Positions 50,663 through 61,297 of a stretch of 64,000 nucleotides of DNA are shown one piece after another. Within the stretch, counting starts at the first letter, position 1; every line of letters starts with the position of its first letter. Under the pieces are notes generated by a model. That model worked only from the letters and a program-made list of their open reading frames with translations, searched no databases and was not told where the DNA came from. This DNA is from Phymatolithon calcareum (Eukaryota; Rhodophyta; Florideophyceae; Hapalidiales): positions 1,984,001-2,048,000 of the forward strand of contig OZ345366.1 of the NCBI GenBank assembly GCA_977006965.1, written 5' to 3'. The position numbers were made by a program, and so were the translations under genes.

Positions 50663-53218
50663 ATGTTGCACCTCTACAGGCGAGCGGCGATCTCGCAGCA
50701 TTGTCGCACTCGCACTATCGTCCCCTCTGTCTACAACCGCTTATTGACATTACGTCCGAAGCCGGCCGTAGTGGAAGATGTCAATTTTGGTACCGGCGAG
50801 TCGGCAGTCGAAAAGAATTTAGCGCCAAGCGAGACTATTGAGCCAGCTGAGACACTGGCTGAGTTTTCGCAACCAGAGCTTGCTTCTGTGCCGGAAGTTT
50901 CGCAGTTCCCAGAAATTGGCAGTGGGCAATGGTTGCATGGTTTGGCGTCCCTCAAAGTCAAAGATGTGACCGTCGTTCGAGATGCGAAGACTGCGGCAAA
51001 AGTTATTGGCATTCTTTCCTCTCTGCGCTCACGGGGCCGTGTCGTTGCTTGGGATACAGAAACGACAGGGGTGAACCCCAAGAAAGAAAGTCCTTGTGGT
51101 CACGGTTCAGTAATATGTGCGACCGCATACGCGGGGAAGGACGTTGACTTCGGAAATGGACCGAGGCTGTTCATTGATTGCCTGGACGGGGAAGGAGGCC
51201 CTGAGCTGCTTCAGCATTTCAAGGGGTTCTTTGAGAGTCCGCGGTTTATCAAAGTTTGGCACAACTACTCATTTGACAGACATGTATTATTCAATCACGG
51301 CATCCACACGCGTGGATTTGGGGGCGATACAATGCATATGGCTCGCATTGCCAATTCATCTCGACAGCGATATTCTTTGGAAGAGTTGGCGAAGCATTAT
51401 CTTTCAAAAAAATTTGCGAAGAACAACATGACGGACCGTTTTGGAAAACCACGAGTGCTCAAAAATGGAGAGCATGGAAAGGAAATTATTGTTCCAGACA
51501 CCATTGCGCTACAGCGCAGCTTAGAACATCGAGACCAGTGGATCGATTACGCCACTATGGATGCTGAGATTACCCATACTCTATGGGGAAAGCTGCGCGA
51601 ACTTCTCCAGGGCGCGGACATAGACGGTACTAACGCAGTACCGGAGTTTATGGGACAGTACAGAACGCTTTACGATGTCTACAAAGGATATTTTGTTCCT
51701 CTCGGGGAGATGCTTACGGATATGGAGCGATTTGGGTTCAAAGTTGACGTGCACCAGTTGAAAAAGGCGGAATTGGCCGCTGAAAAGGACCGCATATCGC
51801 TCGAAGACTCATTTCGAAACTGGGCACAGAAACGCTCTCCGGATGCGCGCTACATGAACGTCTATTCTGACAAACAAAAACAGCAGCTGTTGTTTGCGCC
51901 GTGCAAAAACAAGAAAAACAGAAGACTTGAATTGGAACCTTCGAAAACGTTTGTGGTCGAACAAACTGGAATTCAGGCTGAGCGCGCGAGAGCGGAGGAA
52001 GAGCTGAAGAGTGCGACGGACGTCGAGGAGAAAAAGAAGAAGAAGAAGTCTGTTTCACAGAAAATTAAAAAGAATGTGACATTGCATGGGCTCGGAAAGA
52101 CACCTACCGAGTTCACAGCAAGCGGGTGGCCAAGTTTGGCTGCTACTAGTTTGCACAAGCTGGCTGGAAGGCCACGTGCCGACCCGCCTTTGTATGGAGA
52201 CCCGTCAGATCCGGAAATGTGCATCGCTTTGGCCGACATGATTGAGGCCAGCTCAATTTCAAATTTGCTATCTACCTTTATCGTCCCGTTGCAATCATGG
52301 CCCGGGAAGGACGGGAGAATACATGCGTCCTTGAATTTGAACACTGAGACGGGGCGCCTCTCGTCGCGAAGACCAAATTTGCAAAACCAGCCCGCATTGG
52401 AGAAGGATCGTTACCAAGTGCGACGGGCATTTGTGTGCGACGAGGGAAACAAGCTGATTGTAGCGGACTATGGACAATTGGAACTTAGGCTGTTGGCACA
52501 TATTACGAAGTGCACTTCCATGATTAACGCATTTGCAGCTGGAGGCGATTTCCACTCACGCACAGCGATGACGATGTTCGACTATGTTGCAGAAGCTGTA
52601 GAGCAGGGAAAATGCCTTTTGGAGCGGCAAGGGTCCAGTGCATCTGAAAACGTACCACTTTTGAAGGACATGTTTGGAACGGAGCGGCGAAAAGCGAAGA
52701 CTTTGAATTTCTCTATCGCGTACGGTAAGACAATAATGGGGCTTGCGCGGGACTGGAATGTCTCGACGGAGGAAGCGAAAGCAACGTTGGATTTGTGGTA
52801 CAGGGATCGTCCGGAGGTGCGAAACTGGCAGAGGCGGTGTCGACATAGCGTGAGGGAAAGGGGATACGTGGAAACGATCTTGGGAAGACGACGACATCTA
52901 CCGGATGTATATTCCAAGGATAAACGCTTGCGAGCACATGCGGAAAGAGCTGCCATAAATGCTCCATTGCAGGGGTCAGCTGCTGATCTTGTCATGGGTG
53001 CGATGATTGAGCTGCACATTCATCCAACGTTGCAGGCACTAGGATGGAAAGTCATATTGCAAGTTCATGATGAAGTAATTCTAGAAGGGCCGGAGCATTC
53101 CGCAGATGTTGCATTGCCAATTGTCCGTGAAGTGATGAAGAATCCTGTTACCTTCCCTCTAAGTGTTGATCTTACTGTTGATTCCAAGATAGTTTCATGT
53201 TGGTATGACGGCAAATGA
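50663..53218 (+). CDS. Plant/protist-type organellar DNA polymerase (POP, family A)
   Basis: It replicates organelle DNA. From ATG 50663 it is 851 aa. An Arg/Ser-rich leader (MLHLYRRAAISQHCRTRT) suggests import into mitochondria or plastid; an upstream in-frame ATG at 50501 gives a less typical N-terminus. The 3'-5' exonuclease has motif I AWDTETTG (~129), motif II VWHNYSFDRHVL and motif III YATMDAEITHTL. The polymerase domain has motif A VADYGQLELRLLAH (~600), motif B RRKAKTLNFSIAYG (~676) and motif C QVHDEVILEG (~800). A Lys-rich insert (KKKKKKSVSQKIKK) precedes the polymerase domain. All catalytic residues are present. It is convergent with the next gene, 247 bp apart. No intron is seen. 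Confidence 0.93.
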   Translation: MLHLYRRAAISQHCRTRTIVPSVYNRLLTLRPKPAVVEDVNFGTGESAVEKNLAPSETIEPAETLAEFSQPELASVPEVSQFPEIGSGQWLHGLASLKVKDVTVVRDAKTAAKVIGILSSLRSRGRVVAWDTETTGVNPKKESPCGHGSVICATAYAGKDVDFGNGPRLFIDCLDGEGGPELLQHFKGFFESPRFIKVWHNYSFDRHVLFNHGIHTRGFGGDTMHMARIANSSRQRYSLEELAKHYLSKKFAKNNMTDRFGKPRVLKNGEHGKEIIVPDTIALQRSLEHRDQWIDYATMDAEITHTLWGKLRELLQGADIDGTNAVPEFMGQYRTLYDVYKGYFVPLGEMLTDMERFGFKVDVHQLKKAELAAEKDRISLEDSFRNWAQKRSPDARYMNVYSDKQKQQLLFAPCKNKKNRRLELEPSKTFVVEQTGIQAERARAEEELKSATDVEEKKKKKKSVSQKIKKNVTLHGLGKTPTEFTASGWPSLAATSLHKLAGRPRADPPLYGDPSDPEMCIALADMIEASSISNLLSTFIVPLQSWPGKDGRIHASLNLNTETGRLSSRRPNLQNQPALEKDRYQVRRAFVCDEGNKLIVADYGQLELRLLAHITKCTSMINAFAAGGDFHSRTAMTMFDYVAEAVEQGKCLLERQGSSASENVPLLKDMFGTERRKAKTLNFSIAYGKTIMGLARDWNVSTEEAKATLDLWYRDRPEVRNWQRRCRHSVRERGYVETILGRRRHLPDVYSKDKRLRAHAERAAINAPLQGSAADLVMGAMIELHIHPTLQALGWKVILQVHDEVILEGPEHSADVALPIVREVMKNPVTFPLSVDLTVDSKIVSCWYDGK

Positions 53219-53465
53219 ATCAGGTGAACAGTGAGGGAATCAGACCGGAAAGACTGAAGCATTTTTGTACCATCAGACAAAACTAAACTGTTAACTTTGT
53301 ATTGAGGCTCTTATTGCCAAAATGTTGTTTATAATAGGCCGTTTCCATTGAATGGGTTTGCAGGATGTCAAAATTGACCAAGGTCCATATAACTCACTAC
53401 GGACAAATACGGCGATTGCAGATCATTCGAGGTGGGTAAACCGAGACGCACAATCCAAACTTCAA

Positions 53466-55283
53466 TTACTTCGGCATATGCACCGCCGTTACGCGCCCAA
53501 GGCCCTTCGTTCTTCCCTCACGGAAAATGAACCTTGACCCTTCCTTGATATACTCCGGGTAGTACATAAATCGAAAATGAATATTCGCGCGGTCACCCGT
53601 CCTGATGATCGGCTTGTCAATGGAAAGAACTCTTGCCGCCTGCCGTATTGTATCACAGTGCAAAACTGGCTCATACCCCTCACGTATTGTCGTGCCATGG
53701 TAGAGAACCAAAACCTCCGCGTCGAACTCCCAAGCCGCCCCAGGACGTATGTTAGCATCCAGTAACACCATACCCTTTCGCACAGAGCTACGTTTGATTT
53801 TCTTCAGCGCTAATGAACCGGCCTGACCCGCGACAACGCGATTCACAGGCGTTCGCTTGTAATGCACGCTTTTGACCTGCGCCTTGACGAATTTCCCGCG
53901 TCCGTCCGGTCCGAGATGGAGCACTTGCCCGACACCCACTGACCCCGACGTTGTTGTTCCCGCGACCACTGTGCCTACGCCGGGAACGACAAATGTCTCA
54001 TCGATAGTGAATTCGGCCGGCTTGTCCATGTGGTCACGCCAGTTTCTTCGACTCGGCACAAGATTGAGAAACGCACGTAAGAGGTCCAAACCTTCACCGG
54101 TGACATTCGAAAGCGAGAAAATCGGCACGACGCGGTCATTCACAATATTTTGCGCCGCAAGCGTGACCTCGTCCATGGACTTTGCGAGCACAGGGAGTTT
54201 TTTCGCACCGGGGCTCTTCAAAAGCTTTTGGAGATGTGTTAAAGTCTGTTCGTAAACGTGGGTTGGCGCAATATCCGTTTTCGTCACCACGATGAAGACC
54301 GGCACTTTGAGTGCAAGCGCAATTGCTAAATGCTCCTTCGTCATTCGTAGCACACCCATATTGGCACCGACGACCACCATACAGTAATCGGGAGCATGCG
54401 CAGTGAGACCAAAAACTGTGGTCTTCAGATAACGCTCGTGACCTGCAAGATCGTAAAATGTGATTACCTTCGTTGCCCTCTCCACCACATCAGTCCAAGT
54501 CAAGTTGCGCGTGTTGGTATAATTGACAATTTGTCCTTTTGCAGAGTATCCGATTATGGCTTGCGACACAGCGGAGGTACGACCGGTTTCCATTTCGTGC
54601 TTATGGGTGAAAATCTGCGAGCGTGCAAGACCCCTGCCGTTGTCCAGTCCACCAGACCCGGTAAGCACACCGACAAGCGTACTTTTTCCAGAATCGACAT
54701 TTCCCGCCACCGCAACGCGCACGTCAAGGTAATCCTCCAAGGCCTTTGGTATTCTTCGGACGAGGACCTGAGCGATACGTCCTTCGCGACCGTCCGCCTC
54801 GCGCAACACAGTCGTTTCCGCGCCGAGGTCGATAGCCATCTTTTTCAGCGTTTCCAGCGATGCAGCGAGATGAGCCACGGGAAGCCCTTTCTTTCGACCA
54901 TTATCCTCCACACCGAGCTCGTAAATAGCTTCGCCGTTTCCCTCCGACAGACGGAAATTGAGCTGCGTTACGAGTTGCACAAAACGCTCAGGCGTCGGAT
55001 TGACAAGACGCCACTTGTACTCCACGGCACCTTCATCGTCCTCGGGAACAAGGTCTTCGGGGGATGTGTCGGTGGATATTGCCGTGGAATTGGCAGGACC
55101 AGCGGTACTGGAACCGGGCCTCCCAGGTGGCGGGGAATTGTGGGATGTATCGGCGTTCGTGGTCTCAGTGATACGCTGCGTATCGGCGGAAGTTGTGGAT
55201 GAATGCGAGTCGACAGAGGATATTCTTCGAGACGGCTCAGTGTCGCCTTCCACACTGGCGACCCAGTCCTGCGTTGAAGCCAT
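53466..55283 (-). CDS. GTPBP1/GTPBP2-family translational GTPase
   Basis: 605 aa from ATG 55283 (MASTQDWVASVEG). The frame is open to 55505, but the upstream part has no homologous look. After a Ser/Thr-rich disordered N-terminus (~1-90) comes the GTPase: G1 GNVDSGKST (~194), then LDNGRGLARSQIF, G3 DLAGHERYLK, and G4 TKTD (in VVTKTDIAP). C-terminal beta-barrels resembling EF-1alpha domains 2 and 3 follow (VPGVGTVVAGTT, RSSVRKGMVLL, HFRFMYYPEYI, FREGRTKGLG). Animal GTPBP1 rescues stalled ribosomes and can deliver aminoacyl-tRNA; a similar cytosolic role is inferred. No intron is seen. Confidence 0.93.
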   Translation of the reverse strand: MASTQDWVASVEGDTEPSRRISSVDSHSSTTSADTQRITETTNADTSHNSPPPGRPGSSTAGPANSTAISTDTSPEDLVPEDDEGAVEYKWRLVNPTPERFVQLVTQLNFRLSEGNGEAIYELGVEDNGRKKGLPVAHLAASLETLKKMAIDLGAETTVLREADGREGRIAQVLVRRIPKALEDYLDVRVAVAGNVDSGKSTLVGVLTGSGGLDNGRGLARSQIFTHKHEMETGRTSAVSQAIIGYSAKGQIVNYTNTRNLTWTDVVERATKVITFYDLAGHERYLKTTVFGLTAHAPDYCMVVVGANMGVLRMTKEHLAIALALKVPVFIVVTKTDIAPTHVYEQTLTHLQKLLKSPGAKKLPVLAKSMDEVTLAAQNIVNDRVVPIFSLSNVTGEGLDLLRAFLNLVPSRRNWRDHMDKPAEFTIDETFVVPGVGTVVAGTTTSGSVGVGQVLHLGPDGRGKFVKAQVKSVHYKRTPVNRVVAGQAGSLALKKIKRSSVRKGMVLLDANIRPGAAWEFDAEVLVLYHGTTIREGYEPVLHCDTIRQAARVLSIDKPIIRTGDRANIHFRFMYYPEYIKEGSRFIFREGRTKGLGRVTAVHMPK

Positions 55284-57448
55284 TTTTCCTTTCGAGAAGG
55301 AAGAAAAATTAGTCAGGCGGGAATGGGAATGGTGTCGGTCGTGAGGGATACAAAAACAAATATACAAATGTTGTCGATAGAATGGCCGTGGTAGGCCTCC
55401 AGCGTGAAAGAAAGACGTTCGTTCCGAAGTTAAGCGCGTGACGATATAAACTCCTTTGCAGGAGCGAATTGTGCGGATGAAGTGTGCGACTAAACGGGAA
55501 GCCAAAGGAAATTCCCTTTTGGCCTAAGGACTCGACGGCAGGTGCGTTGGAATGCACTCGTGGTGGTGGCACCGTTGTGCGGTGGTACAGGCAGACCTCG
55601 ACACCAACACATCCACGTGTGCATGTCCACTGTTGACTGCTTTGGAAATGGCCTCCGACAGTAGATAATGACAGGTCCAACAGGAGACGCGAGGTGTATG
55701 GCGTGAGAGGGTATATGGCATCACTACGCAGGCCAATACCATGCAAGTTAACGGGATGCAAGATAGGCCTGAGATTCCCAGAATCTCCTGTTTTCTAGTT
55801 CTTTTTATGAAGTAAAACATGTTGGTCTTACCTCTTGTCCCAAGCCCGCGTATTTTTTCGAAAAGCTGTAATATTTTGTTTCTTTACAAAATCTTTTGGG
55901 CCTCTTACTTTTAAATCGGTAAATACGTACTGTAAGATACAATGTGTCTTGAAATATTGATATTTTCGGGTATACCTTCTATTCTACAATATAGAATTCT
56001 ACGTAAAATTCATTTTTTTGTCATTAATTTTGTTATTTCGAATCGGTCCATTCCCTTCTATGATGTTTGCTGGTTTGCCAATCATCACCAGTGATGAACC
56101 AAATGAAGCATCATCATGATGCTTGATCATTTATTAAAATAAGTCACAAGGCACGACTCTAGTTGGGGTTGACGGCCACGTGTGACTCCGTAAATAACTA
56201 AATTTCTTCAAAATGACACCTGTGCTAGCGATATTTATGAGAAAAATCTCGACAAAACTCAAAAGAGTGCTTGATTAATCGAAGTAATTACAGTACGCAA
56301 TTTTGTGCGTTTATCGAGAATTTGAATTCAAGAGTGCATGCACAGGTTCGAGATTAATAATTAATCTCGAACCTGTGTATTAGTAAACATTCTTCGGGGA
56401 TAATGCCTTGGAGGCTGTAGAAACAAAATTGAGGGGAGAAGTGCTGTGTGAAAGGCTCTGCACTGCGCACTCCAAGCCCACTACTGCACCTGCACATCGT
56501 CTTAGTGGAATATGGCACAGGACGCCGTACCATAGTACGATGAGGTACAGTTCAGTTCAGTTCAGTTCAGTTCGACACAGGTCGTCCAGTCGCCGAGTCC
56601 ATATCACCTATGTTTCACAGACTGCACTGTTTCTCCTTATCCGAAAGTGTACGTGCTCTGCGCAGCGCATCACATCGTGGCGCCGCCGTGACCATCGCCC
56701 TGTCTCATGGACCACGATTTTTCTTACTGTCCGAATACATTATGCATCTCTGCGCTGTAGATTTATGAAACAATCTGCATGTTAGTCTGCCCATGATAAT
56801 AATGCATACAGACAAGAGCCGCCCTTGTCTACATACAGCATATATCAACGAGAAGGCGACAAAGCAGACCGCTAACACCAAGCCAGAGCTTTTAAAACTG
56901 GAAGGAAGAGTACAGTTCCAAATGCCAGGACAGTAATAGGCAACGCATTTGTTCTTCAACAAGCTTTCACGCGGTTCAATTTCCCTCTGCTTCTGCTGGG
57001 TTCCCAATATGTGCATTCAGATGCGACTATGAAATGGCCAACGCCAATCCGGAGCAACAAAGGCAATTGTAGCATTGATACAAAGGAGTGCCACAATATT
57101 CCAATTTCGTACATCAGAGCCACTTCTAGTCGTGAACGCCCCTTCTGGACTTATCCACCGCACTCTTCTCCGCGGCCGCAATGCGCGCAAGTCTGCGGCG
57201 TCTGCGCTTGTCAAGACGCGCTTGCAAACGGAATCCAAACCGGGTGACGTACTGCGTCACAAGCAAAACGGTGCTGACAAACGTGAGGTGCTGCATAGGT
57301 GTGAACTTCGCTTGGAACTAACAATTCAAAAAGTTTCGTATGCAGTCGTCATACAAAACAAGTCCGACAGTCAGCTCTTCGTACATTTCCCGCCCGTAAA
57401 CATTGCAATTCGGAGAGGCATAGCGCTCGTGCAAGACGGAGCGAAAAG
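55284..57448. other. Intergenic region, mostly without recognisable features
   Basis: It holds the GTPBP1-like promoter, an AT-rich core (55850-56400), a perfect palindrome (56341-56377) and a short (TTCAG) microsatellite of about five units (56547-56572). A minus-strand frame at 57017-57238 and a plus-strand frame at 57075-57506 overlap each other; neither is recognised. Confidence 0.5.
56341..56377. repeat. Perfect 37-bp palindrome
   Basis: The arms of 18 bp (CACAGGTTCGAGATTAAT) are exact, with one central base. No nearby gene start is seen. Confidence 0.88.
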
Positions 57449-58252
57449 CTATACTGGCAGAGCAATTATACGTACCGGATACGGCCAGTTGCCCCCATTG
57501 ATATAGACACAGATGCAGCTCCAAGCGAAGTACGCCAACCCATATATGGTAATGCCCTTCACTGCCCGACGCTGAGTCATACCATGTCGCTTCACAAGAT
57601 CGTCATCCTTCAAAAGTGCATCCCCAAGTGCAAACAGCATGGGAACAAGGTGAAGCAATGCCATCTTCTCATCATGATCGGGAACAATCTTAGCGCGCAG
57701 TCTAGTCATAGGATGAAAATGCAGAATAAGGTAATAAGCTAATCCGACAAAAACCGCAAGCGGGAATAGGATCCCCGTCCACCTATAAACCGCCTGTTCG
57801 ACGACACGCACAATACGGGAGCGTGTTCTTTTCGCGCGACGTAACCGCCGTGCCGGATCCAAGTCGAGAAATGCATGTAAAAGGCAGAGACATGCATACC
57901 AAGTGCAGTGAAAGTTACCGTGAAAAGTGAGAAACACAGAGTCACGTCCAAAACCCACGCTGGCCGGCAGAGGAGTACGACCCGGACCCTTGAGCACCAC
58001 CAGTTGCACGTACAGACTGTAGAGGAAAATTGGCGCAGTGCTTGAGTAGTAGAGAAGACGCGCCCACCGTAGTGCGCGTCCTGGGCGCGCTACCGTGGCA
58101 CTGCGCGTCGCGGTTGGAGAGCTGGTCTTCACGGACGGAACTCGACGGAGGGTGACGGGGCTCATTGCTGCCGCAGGTGCCATTCCGTCTGCTTCCGGAT
58201 AACGCACCGATGGAGCAAACTGGCCTAACCACGGCCGGCACGGCTGTGGCAA
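57449..58252 (-). CDS. FAR-17a/AIG1-like membrane protein
   Basis: 267 aa, with about five to six hydrophobic segments (for example LLYYSSTAPIFLYSLYVQ, CTWYACLCLLHAFL, ILFPLAVFVGLAYYLIL, LAYFAWSCICVYI). The pattern FLTFHGNFHCTWYA and LLHLVPMLFALGDALL matches the FAR-17a/AIG1/ADTRP family, in which a Thr and a His act in hydrolysis of fatty-acid esters of hydroxy fatty acids. GGNWPYPV near the C-terminus is also typical. It probably sits in the ER or plasma membrane. The N-terminal ~55 residues are basic and Ser/Thr-rich. The start ATG at 58252 is the first in frame. Confidence 0.78.
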   Translation of the reverse strand: MPQPCRPWLGQFAPSVRYPEADGMAPAAAMSPVTLRRVPSVKTSSPTATRSATVARPGRALRWARLLYYSSTAPIFLYSLYVQLVVLKGPGRTPLPASVGFGRDSVFLTFHGNFHCTWYACLCLLHAFLDLDPARRLRRAKRTRSRIVRVVEQAVYRWTGILFPLAVFVGLAYYLILHFHPMTRLRAKIVPDHDEKMALLHLVPMLFALGDALLKDDDLVKRHGMTQRRAVKGITIYGLAYFAWSCICVYINGGNWPYPVRIIALPV

Positions 58253-58920
58253 TGGGAGCTTTATACTCCGGCGTGCCTCGCAGTGGAAGAAGAGCTAAAA
58301 TAGTCCTAGAGGATGTGGAGAGTTGATCGGCGGACGGGGGAAACGTAGAAATCTAATTGACTTTTATCAAGGTGTGCATTAGTTATGATAACTATTTGTG
58401 CGCGCTTTTGTGGCTATTTTTGGTGTTTCGAGAGTTTCTTTTAACCATCAGTTCTGCACTGTATTACTGTGCGTGTCAGCATTTCATAAGGCATTGTTGT
58501 TTGATACTGTATCAAAATAAAAGTTAACCAATTGACGCACAGAAGTTTATGACGGACGCGAAAATTATAAAAATTTAACCGTCTGTTCGGTGCTACCAGC
58601 AATGAAACAAAATTGGACCACGACTCAGATAATGATGTCCAGCGTGGAGGAAGTTTCAGATCACGCACGTGCCCAGATGTTGTCAGCGCTTTTCTTCTCC
58701 CTGAATTCTCAGAGCCAAGATTCCTCGAATGGAGGGCGCATGTTTCTGTTATTCGGCGCCACAGTTTCACCTGCGGCTGAGCAGGGTTTTTTGAAATCGT
58801 CCACTCGTTGTTCCTAACGTTGTTATATCACCTGTTTCTCGCCCACACAGGGAGCGCCCCTCTTGCACGATCACAACGAGCCGTTCCCCCAGACTTTAGT
58901 TTCCCTCTTGCAGGAGGTCT
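58253..58920. other. Intergenic region
   Basis: It contains the promoter side of the FAR-17a-like gene. No gene, RNA or repeat is recognised up to the hAT target duplication. Confidence 0.5.
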
Positions 58921-58928
58921 GTTCTAAT

Positions 58929-59468
58929 TAGAGATTAACATTCCTCAGAAATTCCGCGAGTGCGAGGATTTGTCCTCATCTTATTCGCGAGGAGACTCGA
59001 GAGGACTCCTCAATTTTTTATTGAAAGGAGGACCGTTGAAGGCCCTCGCAAGGGCCGAGTTCCTCAGTCCTAAGCCTTACAGTATCTTGTTCTCGGGCCG
59101 AGGACCATAAAGTTTCCGTATGAGACCAAAAAGACGTGGGAAGAGCTCACAATGTGTTATGACGTGGTCAACGGGGCCAAAGGGATTGCCCCCCCCCCGA
59201 TCAGGAAGGACATGAAACATTGCGTGAAGTGACAACTGGGGCCATATGAAGGATATCATCACAGGAGCTGGAAACGGAGTACGGGGCGAATGAACGAGTG
59301 AAGGATATCATCAGACAGTGACCTCCAAAAAACGGGAAATTTCAGTATGGCAATAACCACTCGCGAGTGCTCCTCGCGACGGCCGCGAGTGCGAGGATTG
59401 GTCCTCTCCAAAATAGGTCCTCAAATGACATCGTGATGAGAGGAGCCATTGAGGAATGCCAATCTCTG
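58929..59468. mobile_element. Non-autonomous hAT element with perfect 8-bp duplication
   Basis: GTTCTAAT occurs on both sides (58921-58928, 59469-59476). The ends are TAGAGATTAACATTCCTCA on the left and CAGAGATTGGCATTCCTCA on the right, reverse complemented. The sub-terminal motif CCGCGAGTGCGAGGATT is present at 58954 and again at 59383. It is 540 bp with no transposase. Confidence 0.85.
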
Positions 59469-59476
59469 GTTCTAAT

Positions 59477-60945
59477 CCAAGGCGTTGCTCAATTGACGGA
59501 GTCGTCGCGCAGTTCATCACTGCCAGATCAAATCCTCTCTGGCAATGAGGCACACTGGTTCCTACGAAATTGTGTCCCTGCTGCATCCATGCCTAAAGAC
59601 GGCCATCATGGCGGTACAGTCTCAAATCAGTTGGCGCAAGGGCACCTCTGCTCGTCTGATCGGTATGGGCGGCTCTCGCAACAGCGTTGGAATGGCAACA
59701 GGTTCGGTTCTTAAAGACGTCTTGATGATTGATCTCGCTGCTGAGAGTGTGAAAGGAACCTTCGGATGATCCAACAGGCTTGAATCGCAAAAACCAGCCG
59801 CCGTGACTTAGAGTCCAAATGCCGTCAACGAAAAGCTCCCTGGACATCAGGTTCTCCATAAGACCTCAAAGTTACCGTATCATTTCCAAATGCATATGCG
59901 GCTGCCGTCAATAGCATCGGTGCACCTCCTGCTTCCAGTAAATCTCATAGAGCTTCCAGGTTTGAAAGGGAGCTTCAGCACTTGGAAAGCACAAATTTCG
60001 GCAAAGACCTCCACGGCTAATGAAGATTCGACTGCTCCAGCAGTCAGCGTCAGTTCCTCAACCGTTTCATTTCCGTGCATCGGCAACCCCACCCCCCACA
60101 ACACCACCGACATTAACAGAGACCGTCCTGTACATGTAGATAATCTCTGCATCCTCATCGCAATGAATCGCACGTTGCTTTGAAAGTGTCGGACTTGAAG
60201 CGCACACATGTTCGTCACAGTAGTCACATGAAAGATCGATACCCAGTGGTTGCCGTGCCGCTTCATAAATTTAGACACTGCTTTAATGTGCTGGTAGTGG
60301 AGCTCAAGTGTCGCATTGTACCAGTCTTCCTCTTATTGAGCAGAGAGTAACTAGCCGTGATGAAGATCGCGAACGAATTCGGATGGTATTTCTCCAACGC
60401 TGCCATCGGTCCATATTTCCAAGTCCGCTGACTGAGTGGCGTGCCGCTCGAGAAGAAAAGCCTGTGCGGTTAATCTTTTCCCTTTCGCAGCAATTTGCTA
60501 AGCAAGGAGTCAGGAAGCTGCAGCACGTAGCCTTCGAGAGCTCCTTCCCAGGCGGTGGATGAAACACTAACATTTAATAGCGAAAGGCTGGAAATCCTTC
60601 CACGCCACTGTCTGTTTCGGCACTTCCTGTTCTTGGTTAGGTCCATCAGCACCGCGTCAGAGGCCCAGTCTAGAAAGTTGGCGAGCATCGCGGCACCGAC
60701 TTAGACAAGTCGCTCTTCGTAGTTTGGGCAAAGATCAAATGTTTGCCCATAAAACGGGCAAACATTGGGCACCGCAATTTAAATGGCCGAGATAATGCTT
60801 TTCTGTATTCAACTCATTTGAACTTTCCTGCCACTGCTCGTCCACCTAACCTACACTTGGCTAGAGTTGCACATTAATACGTATACGCTCAATATATCTC
60901 TTGGTCCGAAGCAGCCAAGAAGATTAGCTCTATCATCCTGGAGAA
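59477..60945. other. Intergenic region with possible transposase remains
   Basis: A minus-strand frame (60278-59880) contains CTDAIDGSRICIW, which resembles the first Asp region of PIF/Harbinger nucleases. The neighbouring frames are too degraded to confirm this. No terminal repeats were found. Confidence 0.3.
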
Positions 60946-60953
60946 GTGCTGAC

Positions 60954-61297
60954 TAGAGATGAACAACGCCTCACGACTCCTGCGCCTCTGAATCGCCTCC
61001 TTTGACAGTCGGTGACTCGCGAGTCGCCCCCAAAAGAGTCGTTGTGAGTCGTTGTATGATAGACGATCGCTAATTGATGAAGAGCCCTAACGCGTATCAT
61101 ATCTACACGCCGGGATGCGAGTTGAACCATTCTCAACACAATATTGACAGCACTGTAATGCCCCTTACTGCGCGCTTACATGTATGAAATAGCAAAAAAA
61201 ACGCCTTGTTCTGCATATATTATGAGTCTCCGCGAGTCGCCAAGTAAACAGTCGTGCGACTCCGACTCGCGGTGACTGGGAGGAATGTACATCACTA
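60954..61297. mobile_element. Second hAT-like MITE, right end hit by the pogo element
   Basis: The left end TAGAGATGAACAACGCCTC and the right end, reverse complemented, TAGTGATGTACATTCCTCCC share the hAT-type TAGNGATG start, and both continue into CGCGAGTCG-rich sequence. The left flank GTGCTGAC resembles GTGCTAAC at 63633-63640, eight bases beyond the pogo element. Confidence 0.5.

Noticed and set aside
57017-57506. Overlapping frames upstream of the FAR-17a gene stop
   Set aside because: Two frames on opposite strands overlap, neither has a domain, and one runs into the end of the FAR-17a gene.
59880-60278. PIF/Harbinger transposase remnant
   Set aside because: Only a single DAIDGS-type motif is visible. 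No terminal repeats, second Asp or Glu, or partner gene could be found.
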